Part shown: piece by piece, positions 1 to 7,759 of the stretch
How the letters are laid out: each line of letters starts with the position of its first letter
Position numbering within the stretch: the stretch's first letter is position 1
Assembly (NCBI RefSeq): GCF_018409545.1
Contig: NZ_AP024563.1
Coordinates: forward strand, 2,844,001-2,908,000
Direction of reading: 5' to 3'
DNA length: 64,000 nt
Source of the DNA: Allochromatium tepidum
Lineage (GTDB): Bacteria > Pseudomonadota > Gammaproteobacteria > Chromatiales > Chromatiaceae
The notes under the pieces: model-generated
Told to the model about the DNA's origin: nothing
The model's database searches: none
The model's input: only the letters and a program-made list of their open reading frames with translations
Translations under genes and position numbers: made by a program

Positions 1-1
1 T

Positions 2-295
2 TCCCGCAACGGATGCCTACTCGGCAAACGCCAGGGGGATCGGTTTTACTGCTTCGACGGGGTTGTGTTGGACGCGGACCAGAACGCTGCGCGCAACGTG
101 CTGACACGGTTGTCCGACCCGGACATCGAGCGGTTCACGCCGTATCGGACGGTCAAGGCGATCTTGCAGGCACGGACCGAGCGCCTCCGGTTGGGACTGC
201 TCAACCAGGACTCCAGTTGCTCGCCCACCAGGGCGCTATCAACGGAGAGCGAATCACTTAAAAACCACCATAAGCAACTTTGTTTAGGTTTTTAG
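2..295 (+). CDS. TnpB-like (IS200/IS605 OrfB) protein, C-terminal part, cut by window edge
   Basis: The frame is open from base 2 and ends at 295, about 97 residues. It shows the end of the TnpB zinc-finger region (RNGC, then FYCFDG) followed by LDADQNAARN, the DxNAARN signature carrying the last RuvC-type aspartate. TnpB proteins of IS200/IS605 elements are RNA-guided nucleases that help keep the element. The upstream part lies outside the window. Past the conserved core the frame runs on through low-similarity sequence (from about residue 75), so the natural stop may have been lost. No tnpA was seen inside the window. Family call is firm from the motif; activity is unknown. Confidence 0.75.
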   Translation, partial: SRNGCLLGKRQGDRFYCFDGVVLDADQNAARNVLTRLSDPDIERFTPYRTVKAILQARTERLRLGLLNQDSSCSPTRALSTESESLKNHHKQLCLGF

Positions 296-308
296 GAACA
301 GAACCGCG

Positions 309-707
309 TTGGACAGCAGCAGTATCGAACTCAAGGGCTCCGAGATCGAGGCGATCGACTATGACGGCGATCGGGTCGAGATCCGCTTCGCGCGTGCCTA
401 TCTGGTCAAGACCATGACCGGCTCGGCCGAGCGCACGCGCTGGCGGCAGGCCGGTCGTCTGGTGATCGAAGGGGCTGAAGTCGCCGAGCGTCCGCCGGAA
501 GGGCCGCTGGTCTGCGCCGGCGGCGATCTCGACGAGAACATCTACACCTATCGCGACATGATCCCCGTTCCCTTCGAGAGTCGCGGACACATCCGCTGCG
601 AGCTGCACTTCGAGGGAACGGCCGCGCGCCTGATCGTCAACGGAAATGCGGCGCGGCTGACGATGCTCGACACGCCCAAATACATCGAGCATCTGCGTCC
701 CGGCTGA
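309..707 (+). CDS. Conserved hypothetical protein, 132 aa
   Basis: The frame opens with TTG at 309; no better ATG lies near the conserved-looking N-terminus (MDSSSIELKGSEIEAIDY). The product is soluble, acidic at its start and predicted beta-rich, with no signal peptide or membrane segment. I do not recognise the family. It converges on argB 17 bases away and has the high-GC, G/C-ending codon use of the chromosomal core, so it is probably a resident gene and not part of the mobile sequence on either side. Confidence 0.6.
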   Translation: MDSSSIELKGSEIEAIDYDGDRVEIRFARAYLVKTMTGSAERTRWRQAGRLVIEGAEVAERPPEGPLVCAGGDLDENIYTYRDMIPVPFESRGHIRCELHFEGTAARLIVNGNAARLTMLDTPKYIEHLRPG

Positions 708-724
708 CAGCCGCGCGGTGCGGT

Positions 725-1693
<969 letters not shown>

Positions 1694-1768
1694 TCAAGCC
1701 GGTGCTCGTGTCATGTCGAAGTGATTTGGGATCGTCAGTCTCAGTCGCTACACTAAAAGGGCTGCACC

Positions 1769-1935
1769 TTGAAGGGTTGGCATCCATCGGGGTTTGCTTG
1801 CTATGCCCTCAAGATCCATCTCATGGTCAACGCGCGCGGACAACCCGGGGAGTTCTTCCTCTCCCCAGGTTCGCTCAACGACGCCAAGGCGCTCAAACTC
1901 TACGCCTTCGATCTGCCCGAAGGCGCGACCATGCC
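1769..1935 (+). pseudogene. IS982-type transposase, internal fragment
   Basis: About 55 codons match the core of IS982-family transposases: a GWHPSG...KIHLMVN segment, EFFLSPGS, then ALKLYAFDLPEGA. Start and end of the gene are missing. The similarity stops near 1935, where the sequence switches to a recombinase fragment. A second IS982 scrap (N-terminal part) lies at 44588. Not functional. Confidence 0.6.
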
Positions 1936-2105
1936 GCGAAGACATTCCCTGGGTGTTCTTCAACCCCAAGATCCGAAGGTGACGGATGCGCTACGCGCAT
2001 CTGTCTCCGCAAGCAATGCTGGAGGCAGTCAATGTGGTGGGGAATATCGTGGGGCGGAGACAGGTGATGGCGAATCAGGCCGCAACGGTGGTAGCCATGG
2101 CTTGA
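1933..2105 (+). pseudogene. Tyrosine recombinase/phage integrase, two joined C-terminal fragments
   Basis: A first piece ending at 1982 reads EDIPWVFFNPK, a usual integrase core phrase. A second piece in another frame, 1986-2105, reads MRYAHLSPQ, where the tyrosine of RYAHL is the expected nucleophile, and continues to a normal-looking C-terminus. The arginine and HxxR region between them is missing, so this is an internally deleted remnant fused to the IS982 scrap just upstream. Confidence 0.6.
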
Positions 2106-2129
2106 TGGCCACTCATTCAGGGGGTTAAA

Positions 2130-2151
2130 AGGTGTATAAACACCTATACAC
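2130..2151. promoter_or_regulatory. Overlapping palindromes, likely operator of the RHH/PIN toxin-antitoxin operon
   Basis: GTGTATA (2132-2138) and TATACAC (2145-2151) form a perfect 7-bp inverted repeat. Inside it AGGTGT (2130-2135) pairs with ACACCT (2140-2145). The site lies 19 bases before the antitoxin start, where autorepression by a ribbon-helix-helix protein is expected. Binding is inferred. Confidence 0.55.
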
Positions 2152-2169
2152 TCAACACATGGAGGACTT

Positions 2170-2409
2170 ATGGACACCGTTCGCTGGAACATCGCCGTCT
2201 CGCCTGAAGTGGATCAATCCGTGCGCATGTTCATCGCCGCCCAGGGCGGGGGCCGCAAGGGCGACCTTTCGCGTTTCATCGAGGAAGCCGTGCGCGCCTA
2301 CTTGCTGGAGCGTGCCGTCGATCAGGCCAAGACGGCCGCTGCCGGCCTGAGCGAAACCGAGCTGACCGACCTCATCGACGAGGCTGTGCAATGGGCGTGT
2401 GAGCGCTGA
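2170..2409 (+). CDS. Ribbon-helix-helix antitoxin (CopG-like)
   Basis: 79 residues. The N-terminus (DTVRWNIAVSPEVDQSVRMFI) fits a ribbon-helix-helix strand and first helix, with GDLSRFIEEAVRAYLLE as the second helix. The C-terminal tail would wrap the toxin. A GGAGG ribosome site (2161-2165) precedes the ATG at good spacing. The stop overlaps the toxin start by one base (TGATG), so the pair is translationally coupled. It is likely the DNA-binding antitoxin of this module. Confidence 0.8.
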   Translation: MDTVRWNIAVSPEVDQSVRMFIAAQGGGRKGDLSRFIEEAVRAYLLERAVDQAKTAAAGLSETELTDLIDEAVQWACER

Positions 2410-2828
2410 TGTGCGTCATCCTCGACACCAACGTGCTGCTCGGCGCGCTGATTTCGCCCCATGGGCCGCCCGATGCCATCTATCGCGCCTGGCGCGCGGG
2501 GCGCTTCGAGCTGGTGACCTCAGTGGCGCAGCTTGACGAGCTGCGCCGGGCAAGCCGCTATCCCAAGCTCAAGACCATCTTGCCCGCGCACCGCATCGGC
2601 ACGATGGTCAACAACATGCAGCGCGCCATCGTTTTGGAGCGCCTGCCGCATTTGCCGGATGGTTTCGACACGCCGGATCCCGACGATGCGTTCCTGCCGG
2701 CGATGGCCATCGGCGGCGAGGCGGACTACCTGGTGACGGGCGACCGCCGCGCCGGGCTGCTGCAACGGGGCAACATTGGGCGCACGCGTATCATCACGCC
2801 GGCCTCATTCTGCGCCGAGGTGATCTGA
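2409..2828 (+). CDS. PIN-domain toxin (COG1569-like)
   Basis: 139 residues. The PIN fold is marked by ILDTNVLLGAL at residues 3-13 (first acidic residue), a central ELRRA (glutamate), and DPDDAFLPAMAI...DYLVTGDRR near residues 95-115 (later acidic residues). PIN toxins are Mg-dependent ribonucleases that usually cut tRNA, rRNA or mRNA. It is the second gene of a two-gene TA operon with the overlapping antitoxin. All expected acidic residues appear present, so it is probably active. Confidence 0.82.
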   Translation: MCVILDTNVLLGALISPHGPPDAIYRAWRAGRFELVTSVAQLDELRRASRYPKLKTILPAHRIGTMVNNMQRAIVLERLPHLPDGFDTPDPDDAFLPAMAIGGEADYLVTGDRRAGLLQRGNIGRTRIITPASFCAEVI

Positions 2829-2841
2829 CATGCTGCGATCA

Positions 2842-2953
2842 ACAAGCAGCACCCTCACCACGTCCGCGGCGTAAAGTCAAGTCAGTTCAGCGAGCATCGC
2901 TTTGAGGACGTCCCAGGTGATTTCGGTCGTCGCCATTGTGCTTGCACCTTGTT
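2842..2953 (-). repeat. ~112-bp direct repeat, copy 1 (carries a 19-codon gene start)
   Basis: This segment matches 3762-3874 with only a handful of substitutions and one indel. Read on the minus strand, both copies encode the same 19-residue peptide from ATG to TGA (MATTEITWDVLKAMLAELT), which looks like the start of a longer protein cut at the same point. The two copies flank the second TA pair. Confidence 0.85.
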
Positions 2954-3005
2954 CGGGAGGCACCGTTGGCCCACCCCTTGACGGCACACACGACGAGATG
3001 ATAAT

Positions 3006-3022
3006 GTAGTACACAACACTAC
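3006..3022. promoter_or_regulatory. Inverted repeat before the Phd/PIN operon
   Basis: GTAGT (3006-3010) and ACTAC (3018-3022) are separated by 7 bases, 14 bases before the antitoxin ATG. The position fits an autorepression site for the Phd-type antitoxin. Short arms make this tentative. Confidence 0.4.
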
Positions 3023-3036
3023 TTTTGTGCAACGCA

Positions 3037-3273
3037 ATGAAGACCATTACTGCCGGTGACGCCAATCGCCACTTCTCCAGCATGCTGCGCGAGGTCGCAA
3101 GTGGAGAGGTTGTCACGGTGCTGTCGCGGGGTAAGCCCGTCGCCACCATTTCTCCTGCACGCTCTGACGGCCGTGAGCGTGACTCCGCCAAGTGCCATTT
3201 GCTCGAGCGGCTGCGTCAGCAAAAAGCCAGTGGCGAGCGAAACTGGACGCGTGATGAACTGTACGAGGGCTGA
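3037..3273 (+). CDS. Phd/YefM-type antitoxin
   Basis: 78 residues from the ATG at 3037. The N-terminal pattern (KTITAGDANRHFSSMLREVASGEVVTV, then RGKPVATI) is that of the Phd/YefM fold, with a C-terminal helix (ERNWTRDELYEG) expected to bind the toxin. The PIN gene starts 4 bases after the stop. A longer start four codons upstream is possible but would bring in non-conserved residues and sit closer to the operator-like repeat. Confidence 0.82.
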   Translation: MKTITAGDANRHFSSMLREVASGEVVTVLSRGKPVATISPARSDGRERDSAKCHLLERLRQQKASGERNWTRDELYEG

Positions 3274-3276
3274 GCG

Positions 3277-3729
3277 GTGAGAGTGGCCCTCGACACCAAC
3301 GTGCTCGCCTATGCCGAAGGGCTTGGCGATGAACGGCGTTGCAACATGGCCATCCAATTGGTTGAGCAACTGCCCAGTAGTGACGTGGTGCTGCCGGCGC
3401 AGACGCTGGGCGAACTCTCACGCGTTCTCACGGGCAAAGCCAAACGCTCTGCCGCACAAGCGCGTGAAGCCATCTTGAGTTGGGCGGACAGCTTTGAGGT
3501 CGCTGACTCCACCTGGTTTGCGTTTCAGTCGGCGCTCGATCTGACCGTCGATCATCGGCTCCCGATATGGGACGCTCTGATTCTGGCCGTCGCTGCAGAA
3601 AACCGCTGCCGAGTGCTGCTCTCGGAAGATTTGCACGATGGCTTTACCTGGCGCGGCGTGACCGTGGTCAACCCGTTTGCTGAACCGTGTTCGCCGCTAC
3701 TGAGCGGGTTGTTGCGCCGCGTGGACTGA
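3277..3729 (+). CDS. PIN-domain toxin (VapC-like)
   Basis: 150 residues with a GTG start. RVALDTNVLAYAEG at residues 2-15 gives the first PIN acidic residue, LGELSRVL near 47 the second, and LPIWDALILAVA near 92 the third. LLSEDLHDG near 115 is the usual last motif of VapC-type toxins. Likely an RNase neutralised by the preceding Phd-type protein. The pair sits between two direct repeats, which suggests it moved as a cassette. Confidence 0.82.
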   Translation: MRVALDTNVLAYAEGLGDERRCNMAIQLVEQLPSSDVVLPAQTLGELSRVLTGKAKRSAAQAREAILSWADSFEVADSTWFAFQSALDLTVDHRLPIWDALILAVAAENRCRVLLSEDLHDGFTWRGVTVVNPFAEPCSPLLSGLLRRVD

Positions 3730-3761
3730 ACCGCACAAAACAGCTGTCGTGGACGGGCATG

Positions 3762-3874
3762 ACAAGCAGCAGCGGTCACCACGTCCGCGGCGTTAAGTCA
3801 AGTCAGTTCAGCGAGCATCGCTTTGAGGACGTCCCAAGTGATTTCGGTCGTCGCCATCGCGCTTGCGCCTTGTT
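3762..3874 (-). repeat. ~112-bp direct repeat, copy 2
   Basis: Second copy of the segment at 2842-2953, in the same orientation. Together they bracket the Phd/PIN pair. The encoded 19-residue peptide is unchanged, although the DNA differs at several positions, some of them silent. Confidence 0.85.
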
Positions 3875-3892
3875 AGAGTTTGCCGCTGTAAC

Positions 3893-5428
3893 TCACGCCA
3901 CCATCAGTGCCCGCAGCAGCGGCAGCCGCTTCTGGGCGAAGCTTTCCGCCTGCGCGGTGAGTTCGGCGAGGTTCTCCTCGGCGGTTTCGAGCGCCTTGCC
4001 CTCTTTCACCAGGCGTTGGCCCTGGGCGGCAAGCAGTTGCCACGCAAACGCCGCCCAATCGGGCGGGTTGGCTTTGCCCTGGGCTTTGGCCAGCAAAAAG
4101 AGCTGCTCGAAGCGGTTCACCGGCAGGCCGCCGCCGGTGACGGGGCTGGCGAGGAAGGCGATGTCGTTGCTGCCGCGGGCGTGGTTCATCAGCGCGGTGT
4201 CGAGGCGCTTGGTGGTGGGCTGAGCGTTGCTCGCGGCGGCTTTGTCCTGCGCCGGTTGGGTGACGCCGGCACCGGTGAGCACGAGCGCCGCTTGCACAAG
4301 TTGCCCAAAGTTCACCTTGGGGGCAAGCGCCTGCTCGAGCTCGCCGAGCGTCTTGGGCTTGTGGTCGGCGAGCGCGTCGAGGATGGGCGCATAGACCGCC
4401 TCAGTAAGTGTCGCCTCGCCCAGGGCGCCGGTGACCTTGAGGGCGACGTCGCCGCGCGGCTGCACGAGCACCAAGCGAACGGCGCGCAGCGCCTCGGCTT
4501 GGGTGAGGGGGGTCAGGCGCCGCGCGCCCTTGACCCAGTAGTCGCGGCGGAATTGCTGGTTGACGCAAAAGTCGCGCACCAGCTGCCGAAAGACGGGGTC
4601 GGGGATCTCTTGCAGCAGCGCCTGCTGCTCTGCGGTGAGATTCACCGCATCGACCGCATCCAGCAGGTGGGCCGAGGCGGCAAACTGGAGTTTGGCGGGC
4701 GCGAGCCATTCGGCCATGCGCGCTACCGACATCGGGTGCCAGTCGCGGTTGAAGTATTCGTGGGCCAGATAGTGGCGGTTTTGCTCGCCGATTTTTTTCA
4801 GGCGCTCGGGCACCTGGGGGTTAGCGCGGGCGTAGAGGGGGCTCGTGGCAAAAAGCCGTTCGGCAAAGGCCAGCGACTCGTCGATGCGCGGCACCACCCC
4901 GCGCCCGGCAGCGGTGAGTCGCGCGTGGTGTTCAACCAACAGGTCGCGCAGCGGCACAAAGGCCGCCCAGCCGGGCTGGCAGTTGTAGCTGACGTAAAGC
5001 ACCCCGCCCACTTTGAGTTTGCGGCGCACAAAATTGGCGATCACCGCGCGGTTCTCGTCGGAAATCCAGCTCCAGATGCCGTGGAGACCAATGTAGTCAA
5101 AGTCGGGGAGATCCGTGCGGGCGCAGAAGTCGGCAAAGGCTTCGTCAAAGAGCGCGGCGCGGGCGCCCGAGGCGGCCGCAAGCCACTGCGCAAAGCCCGC
5201 CTGCGCGGGGTTGAAGTCGGTGGCAAACCACTGGGCGCCGCCAGCGGCCGCGTGGATGTTGACGCTCAGCCCCTGGCCGAAGCCCAGTTCGCAGCAGGCG
5301 GCGAAGCCCGCCGGTGCCGCAAAACCTGCCGCCGCGAGCGCGAGCTGCGCGCGCAAGGGGTTGAGTTCGGCGTAGTAGCCGTGGGTGTAGTCGATCTCGG
5401 TGACGTAACCGGCGGTCCAGTCGGTCAT
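3893..5428 (-). CDS. SAM-dependent methyltransferase with methyltransferase regulatory domain
   Basis: 511 residues from the ATG at 5428, preceded by a GAGGAA ribosome site. Residues 1-200 are a class I methyltransferase: ELGFGQGLSVNIHA near 48 is motif I, FATDFNP the acidic strand 2 end, and DYIGLHGIWSWI near 115 the motif IV region. Residues ~210-300 match the methyltransferase regulatory domain (PF10119 type), and a winged-helix-like C-terminal region follows. Such proteins are common in surface-glycan and glycosylation islands, often beside O-GlcNAc-transferase-like genes, which are present at 14 kb. The acceptor is unknown. Confidence 0.85.
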   Translation of the reverse strand: MTDWTAGYVTEIDYTHGYYAELNPLRAQLALAAAGFAAPAGFAACCELGFGQGLSVNIHAAAGGAQWFATDFNPAQAGFAQWLAAASGARAALFDEAFADFCARTDLPDFDYIGLHGIWSWISDENRAVIANFVRRKLKVGGVLYVSYNCQPGWAAFVPLRDLLVEHHARLTAAGRGVVPRIDESLAFAERLFATSPLYARANPQVPERLKKIGEQNRHYLAHEYFNRDWHPMSVARMAEWLAPAKLQFAASAHLLDAVDAVNLTAEQQALLQEIPDPVFRQLVRDFCVNQQFRRDYWVKGARRLTPLTQAEALRAVRLVLVQPRGDVALKVTGALGEATLTEAVYAPILDALADHKPKTLGELEQALAPKVNFGQLVQAALVLTGAGVTQPAQDKAAASNAQPTTKRLDTALMNHARGSNDIAFLASPVTGGGLPVNRFEQLFLLAKAQGKANPPDWAAFAWQLLAAQGQRLVKEGKALETAEENLAELTAQAESFAQKRLPLLRALMVA

Positions 5429-5435
5429 GGGGTTT

Positions 5436-5517
5436 CCTCGTAAAAGATCGCGGTTGTGGCCGCGCTGCACCAGATGGATGGGCATGCCGGGCAGACGGAT
5501 GCGGGGCGACGGGGCAT
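5436..5517 (-). pseudogene. RAYT transposase, N-terminal scrap
   Basis: Starts MPRRP and, after a one-base frameshift, reads RIRLPGMPIHLVQRGHNR, almost the same as the intact RAYT at 7020-7748. It ends after ~27 codons exactly where the methyltransferase gene begins. A remnant that marks a former transposase next to this gene. Confidence 0.75.
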
Positions 5518-5519
5518 GG

Positions 5520-5768
5520 TCAACCGTCAAGCGGTATCGAACGGTCGTACAGGGTCTCGGGGGCAATGTCGATATTCCCCGGCCAAACGACCGTCCCGTA
5601 AGCGACGCGTGCGGCAAGAAACAGGTTGGACTCTTTCAATCGCGTAAATGGTTTTTTGTCCATGATGGGGGCCATGTCGAAAAGTCGACGCTCCCCGTTT
5701 TCGAATTCAAGCTCCAACTTAAAATCGGACCGGGCTTTGACTTTCACCACATCAAGCAACTCGTTCAT
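5520..5768 (-). CDS. DUF2442 family protein
   Basis: 82 residues from the ATG at 5768 (MNELLDVVKVKARSDFKLEL). The pattern FENGERRLFDM...PFTRLKE...YGTVVWPGNIDIAPETLYD is that of DUF2442. These small proteins are usually encoded right after a DUF4160 protein, and the pair is predicted to be a TA or nucleic-acid-related module. Here the DUF4160 gene is reduced to 11 codons and overlaps this start by ATGA, so DUF2442 is now an orphan. Confidence 0.85.
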   Translation of the reverse strand: MNELLDVVKVKARSDFKLELEFENGERRLFDMAPIMDKKPFTRLKESNLFLAARVAYGTVVWPGNIDIAPETLYDRSIPLDG

Positions 5769-5800
5769 GGTTCTCCGTAGAACATGCTGATGGTGGGCAT
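5765..5800 (-). pseudogene. DUF4160 gene reduced to its first codons
   Basis: Reads MPTISMFYGEP then TGA. MPTISMFYG is the standard DUF4160 N-terminus; the body is deleted and the stop overlaps the DUF2442 start. A separate DUF4160 C-terminal scrap lies at 7760-7905. Confidence 0.7.
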
Positions 5801-5844
5801 GGGTAGCGTTCCTTGTTCGATTGTAGGGGCAGTTGCGCAATATT

Positions 5845-5935
5845 TTACGCCAACCGCGCCACCCTTTCGCATTGCCGCAGCAGGCACCGGCGTTTCAAGT
5901 CGACGTGCGCCGCCGCAAACGCGCGCTTTCGCTCC
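5845..5935 (-). pseudogene. Glycosyltransferase 3'-end scrap (copy A)
   Basis: The minus-strand reading RAFAAAHVDL...CLLRQ...VARLA then TAA is related to the C-terminus of the intact glycosyltransferase at 12122 (ARAFAQANYDLKTVCLPKQLAWVEGL). A one-base shift separates it from an upstream RRLGAKAR piece. Only ~30 codons survive, 45 bases before the DUF4160/DUF2442 remnant. Confidence 0.6.
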
Positions 5936-5953
5936 GAGCCGCCGCGACGACCC

Positions 5954-5976
5954 AAAAAATGAGCCTGGCCCCTTTA
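5954..5976. repeat. Short dispersed repeat (TGAGCCTGGCCCC type)
   Basis: A 23-base sequence, A6 then TGAGCCTGGCCCCTTTA, also present at 11827-11849 and with one change at 14702-14724. At 11827 it lies at the broken end of a RAYT fragment, so I infer it is a RAYT-associated repeat. Confidence 0.65.
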
Positions 5977-5990
5977 ATCCTCTATTGAAC

Positions 5991-6018
5991 TTGACGAAGC
6001 ACTGAATCCCCGTATAAT
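5991..6018 (+). promoter_or_regulatory. Sigma70 promoter of the NYN-nuclease leader
   Basis: TTGACG (5991-5996), 16-bp spacer, TATAAT (6013-6018). This is close to consensus and is the clearest promoter in the TA mosaic. Transcription would start near 6025, giving a ~155-base leader before the NYN start codon at 6180. Confidence 0.75.
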
Positions 6019-6081
6019 TCACCCCAGCAATACCCGCCACGCCTCTGCAAGCAAGCGCACCCCGGCAGGTTTTTTCAGTTT

Positions 6082-6161
6082 CTACTTGGCTCCCCAAAGG
6101 AGCCTGTCTACGTCGATGCCCCAAAGGCATCCTACTTAGGAAGGGCGCTGCGGCGCCCTTC
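6082..6161 (+). ncRNA. Structured leader with three tandem stem-loops before the NYN gene
   Basis: Stem-loop 1 is GGCTCC-CCAAA-GGAGCC (6088-6104). Stem-loop 2 is GATGCC-CCAAA-GGCATC (6115-6131). Stem-loop 3 is GAAGGGCGC-TGCG-GCGCCCTTC (6140-6161). Each is preceded by CTAC (6082, 6108, 6132), spaced 24-26 bases apart. The first two have the same CCAAA loop but different stem sequences, so base pairing is kept while sequence varies. Stem-loop 3 ends 10 bases before the NYN ribosome site. It could be a transcription attenuator, a processed RNA antitoxin or an autoregulatory site. That reading is inference; the pairing is seen directly. Confidence 0.6.
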
Positions 6162-6179
6162 TTGCTATCTGGAGACCGT

Positions 6180-6995
6180 ATGCGTCGGGTTGCACTCTTC
6201 GTTGATGCGGGCTACTTCTGGGTACAGGCCACCTACATTGTGCATCGCCAACGCCTGGGGCGTGAGAGCATCACCATCGATTACCTTCAGTTGAGGGCAG
6301 AACTCATTCATCTTGCGCAGGCGCAGTTTCCTGACGCAGATCTCTTGCGGGTCTATTGGTACGACGGCCCTGGCACCTATGGCAAGACCGCCGGCCACCA
6401 AGCGATCGAAGATCTCGATGACTTCAAACTTCGCTTGGGGACTCGTAACGGTGTCGGAGATCAAAAGGCGGTAGACGGGCTCATCATCGCAGACCTCATT
6501 AGCCTGGCCCAGAGCAAATCGATCACCGATGCGCTGCTGCTCTCGGGTGATGCCGATTTGACACCGGGGGTGCTTGCCGCGCAAAGCATGGGTATTCGGG
6601 TTCACCTCTTGACCATGGGGCCTGCAGAGGCGACATCTCCGTTCTTGCGTGCTGAGGCTGACTGCAAAACGCACTGGGAAGACGACGCAGTGAAGCGCTT
6701 CGTCAGTGCTGCGAGGAGCAGTAGCGCAAGCGGAAATTCGCAACAAGCCATGGCTGTGGTGCCACAAGCAGGCCAATTCCCGGCTGAACAGATCAATTTA
6801 GCCGACGTCGCCCAAATCACTTTCGATGCACGCTCCGACCAAGAAAAGGCAACCATCCCCGAAAAAGGATCCTTGCCGCAAGAGATCGATCGCCGTTTGC
6901 TGCGTGCAGGCAGAGATGCTGCCAAGCGCAGCTTGGAAGATGGGGAGAAGCGCCAACTCAGGGCTGAGTTGAGAAAAGTCGCACGAAACTCCTAA
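6180..6995 (+). CDS. NYN-domain protein (PIN-like nuclease)
   Basis: 271 residues from the ATG at 6180, which has GGAG (6171-6174) in front. An upstream TTG at 6162 has no ribosome site. Residues 1-165 form the NYN/DUF88 domain: RRVALFVDAGYFW (first aspartate), YWYDGPG near 58, VDGLIIADLISLA near 98, LLLSGDADLTPGV near 118 (the SGDxDF-type motif), and GIRVHLLTMG. Residues 165-271 are variable, ending in a basic helix rich in R and K that may bind RNA. NYN proteins are PIN-related RNases. Only its own leader RNA, and no protein antitoxin, is adjacent. Confidence 0.8.
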   Translation: MRRVALFVDAGYFWVQATYIVHRQRLGRESITIDYLQLRAELIHLAQAQFPDADLLRVYWYDGPGTYGKTAGHQAIEDLDDFKLRLGTRNGVGDQKAVDGLIIADLISLAQSKSITDALLLSGDADLTPGVLAAQSMGIRVHLLTMGPAEATSPFLRAEADCKTHWEDDAVKRFVSAARSSSASGNSQQAMAVVPQAGQFPAEQINLADVAQITFDARSDQEKATIPEKGSLPQEIDRRLLRAGRDAAKRSLEDGEKRQLRAELRKVARNS

Positions 6996-7019
6996 AAGTC
7001 AGTTGTGGCGGGACGGCGC

Positions 7020-7748
7020 TCACAACGATAACACCTGCTGTTGCTCCGTCACATCGGGGCGACCGATCTTGCGTGGCCGGCCGCGGGGTCGAACTTCGCA
7101 GCGGCGTCCGATCATTTGCTCGATCCGGTCGAGAAAGCGGCCCTTGCCCAAGGGCCGGCCCTGGTTCAGCGCAAGACGGATGTCGGCAAGGGCTTCCTTG
7201 TCCAGCTCGCTGCGAAACAAGGCGCGATAAGCCGCCTGCCTTGCCTGCGCCTTGCGATCCGGCGACAAATAAAGCGCGTGCGGCCTCAGCAAGGCATCCG
7301 GCTGCCCCAGCCCATTGGCCCGGTAACTGCTCCAGGGATAGGCTGCCGGATCATCCACCATCCCGGCACACACCGGGTTCAATTCGATATAGCGCCGGCA
7401 CGTCAGCAAGTCATCCTCCGCATGCACCAGTGAGGATTTGTAGCGGCTATCCCACAAGGTGCCGGTGCGTTTGTAGGTTTTGTTGATGTACTGCACATAG
7501 CGCCGCCCGAGCGAGATGACGAGTTGCGACACCGCCTGACCGGTGGGCGGCGTCAGCAGCAGATGAACGCGATTGGTCATCAGCACATAGGCGTGCAGGG
7601 CGCAGCCGGTTTTCTTGAGCGCCTCGCCCAGCCACGCGCGGTAGGCCGGATAGTCCTCCTCCGTGAAGAAGCAGGCGCCGCGGTTGTGGCCGCGCTGCAC
7701 CAGATGGATGGGCACGCCGGGCAGATGGATGCGGGGGCGGCGGGGCAT
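7020..7748 (-). CDS. REP-associated tyrosine transposase (RAYT), probably impaired
   Basis: 242 residues from the ATG at 7748 (MPRRPRIHLPGVPIHLVQRGHNR). It belongs to the Y1 transposase/RAYT family, which handles single-stranded REP hairpins. The catalytic tyrosine region is visible (LGRRYVQYINKTYKRTGTLW), followed by RRYIELNPVCAG and a basic C-terminus. The HUH metal motif normally reads NHVHLL, but here it is NRVHLL, so the first histidine is replaced by arginine and activity is doubtful. A GTTGTG/CACAAC inverted repeat (7002-7026) lies at its 3' end. Its start abuts a DUF4160 fragment. Confidence 0.85.
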   Translation of the reverse strand: MPRRPRIHLPGVPIHLVQRGHNRGACFFTEEDYPAYRAWLGEALKKTGCALHAYVLMTNRVHLLLTPPTGQAVSQLVISLGRRYVQYINKTYKRTGTLWDSRYKSSLVHAEDDLLTCRRYIELNPVCAGMVDDPAAYPWSSYRANGLGQPDALLRPHALYLSPDRKAQARQAAYRALFRSELDKEALADIRLALNQGRPLGKGRFLDRIEQMIGRRCEVRPRGRPRKIGRPDVTEQQQVLSL

Positions 7749-7759
7749 GGTCATCCGTG

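Noticed and set aside
2842-3874. CRISPR or integron-type array
   Set aside because: Only two repeat units, spaced by a whole TA operon, without attC folding or regular spacers.
3863-5443. 526-codon plus-strand open frame
   Set aside because: Lies fully antisense to the methyltransferase with clear SAM motifs; composition (G, R, L, H) is that of an antisense shadow.
6140-6161. Simple intrinsic terminator of an upstream gene
   Set aside because: No gene on the plus strand ends just before it and there is no T-run; it is the third of three tandem hairpins, so I treat it as part of the NYN leader.
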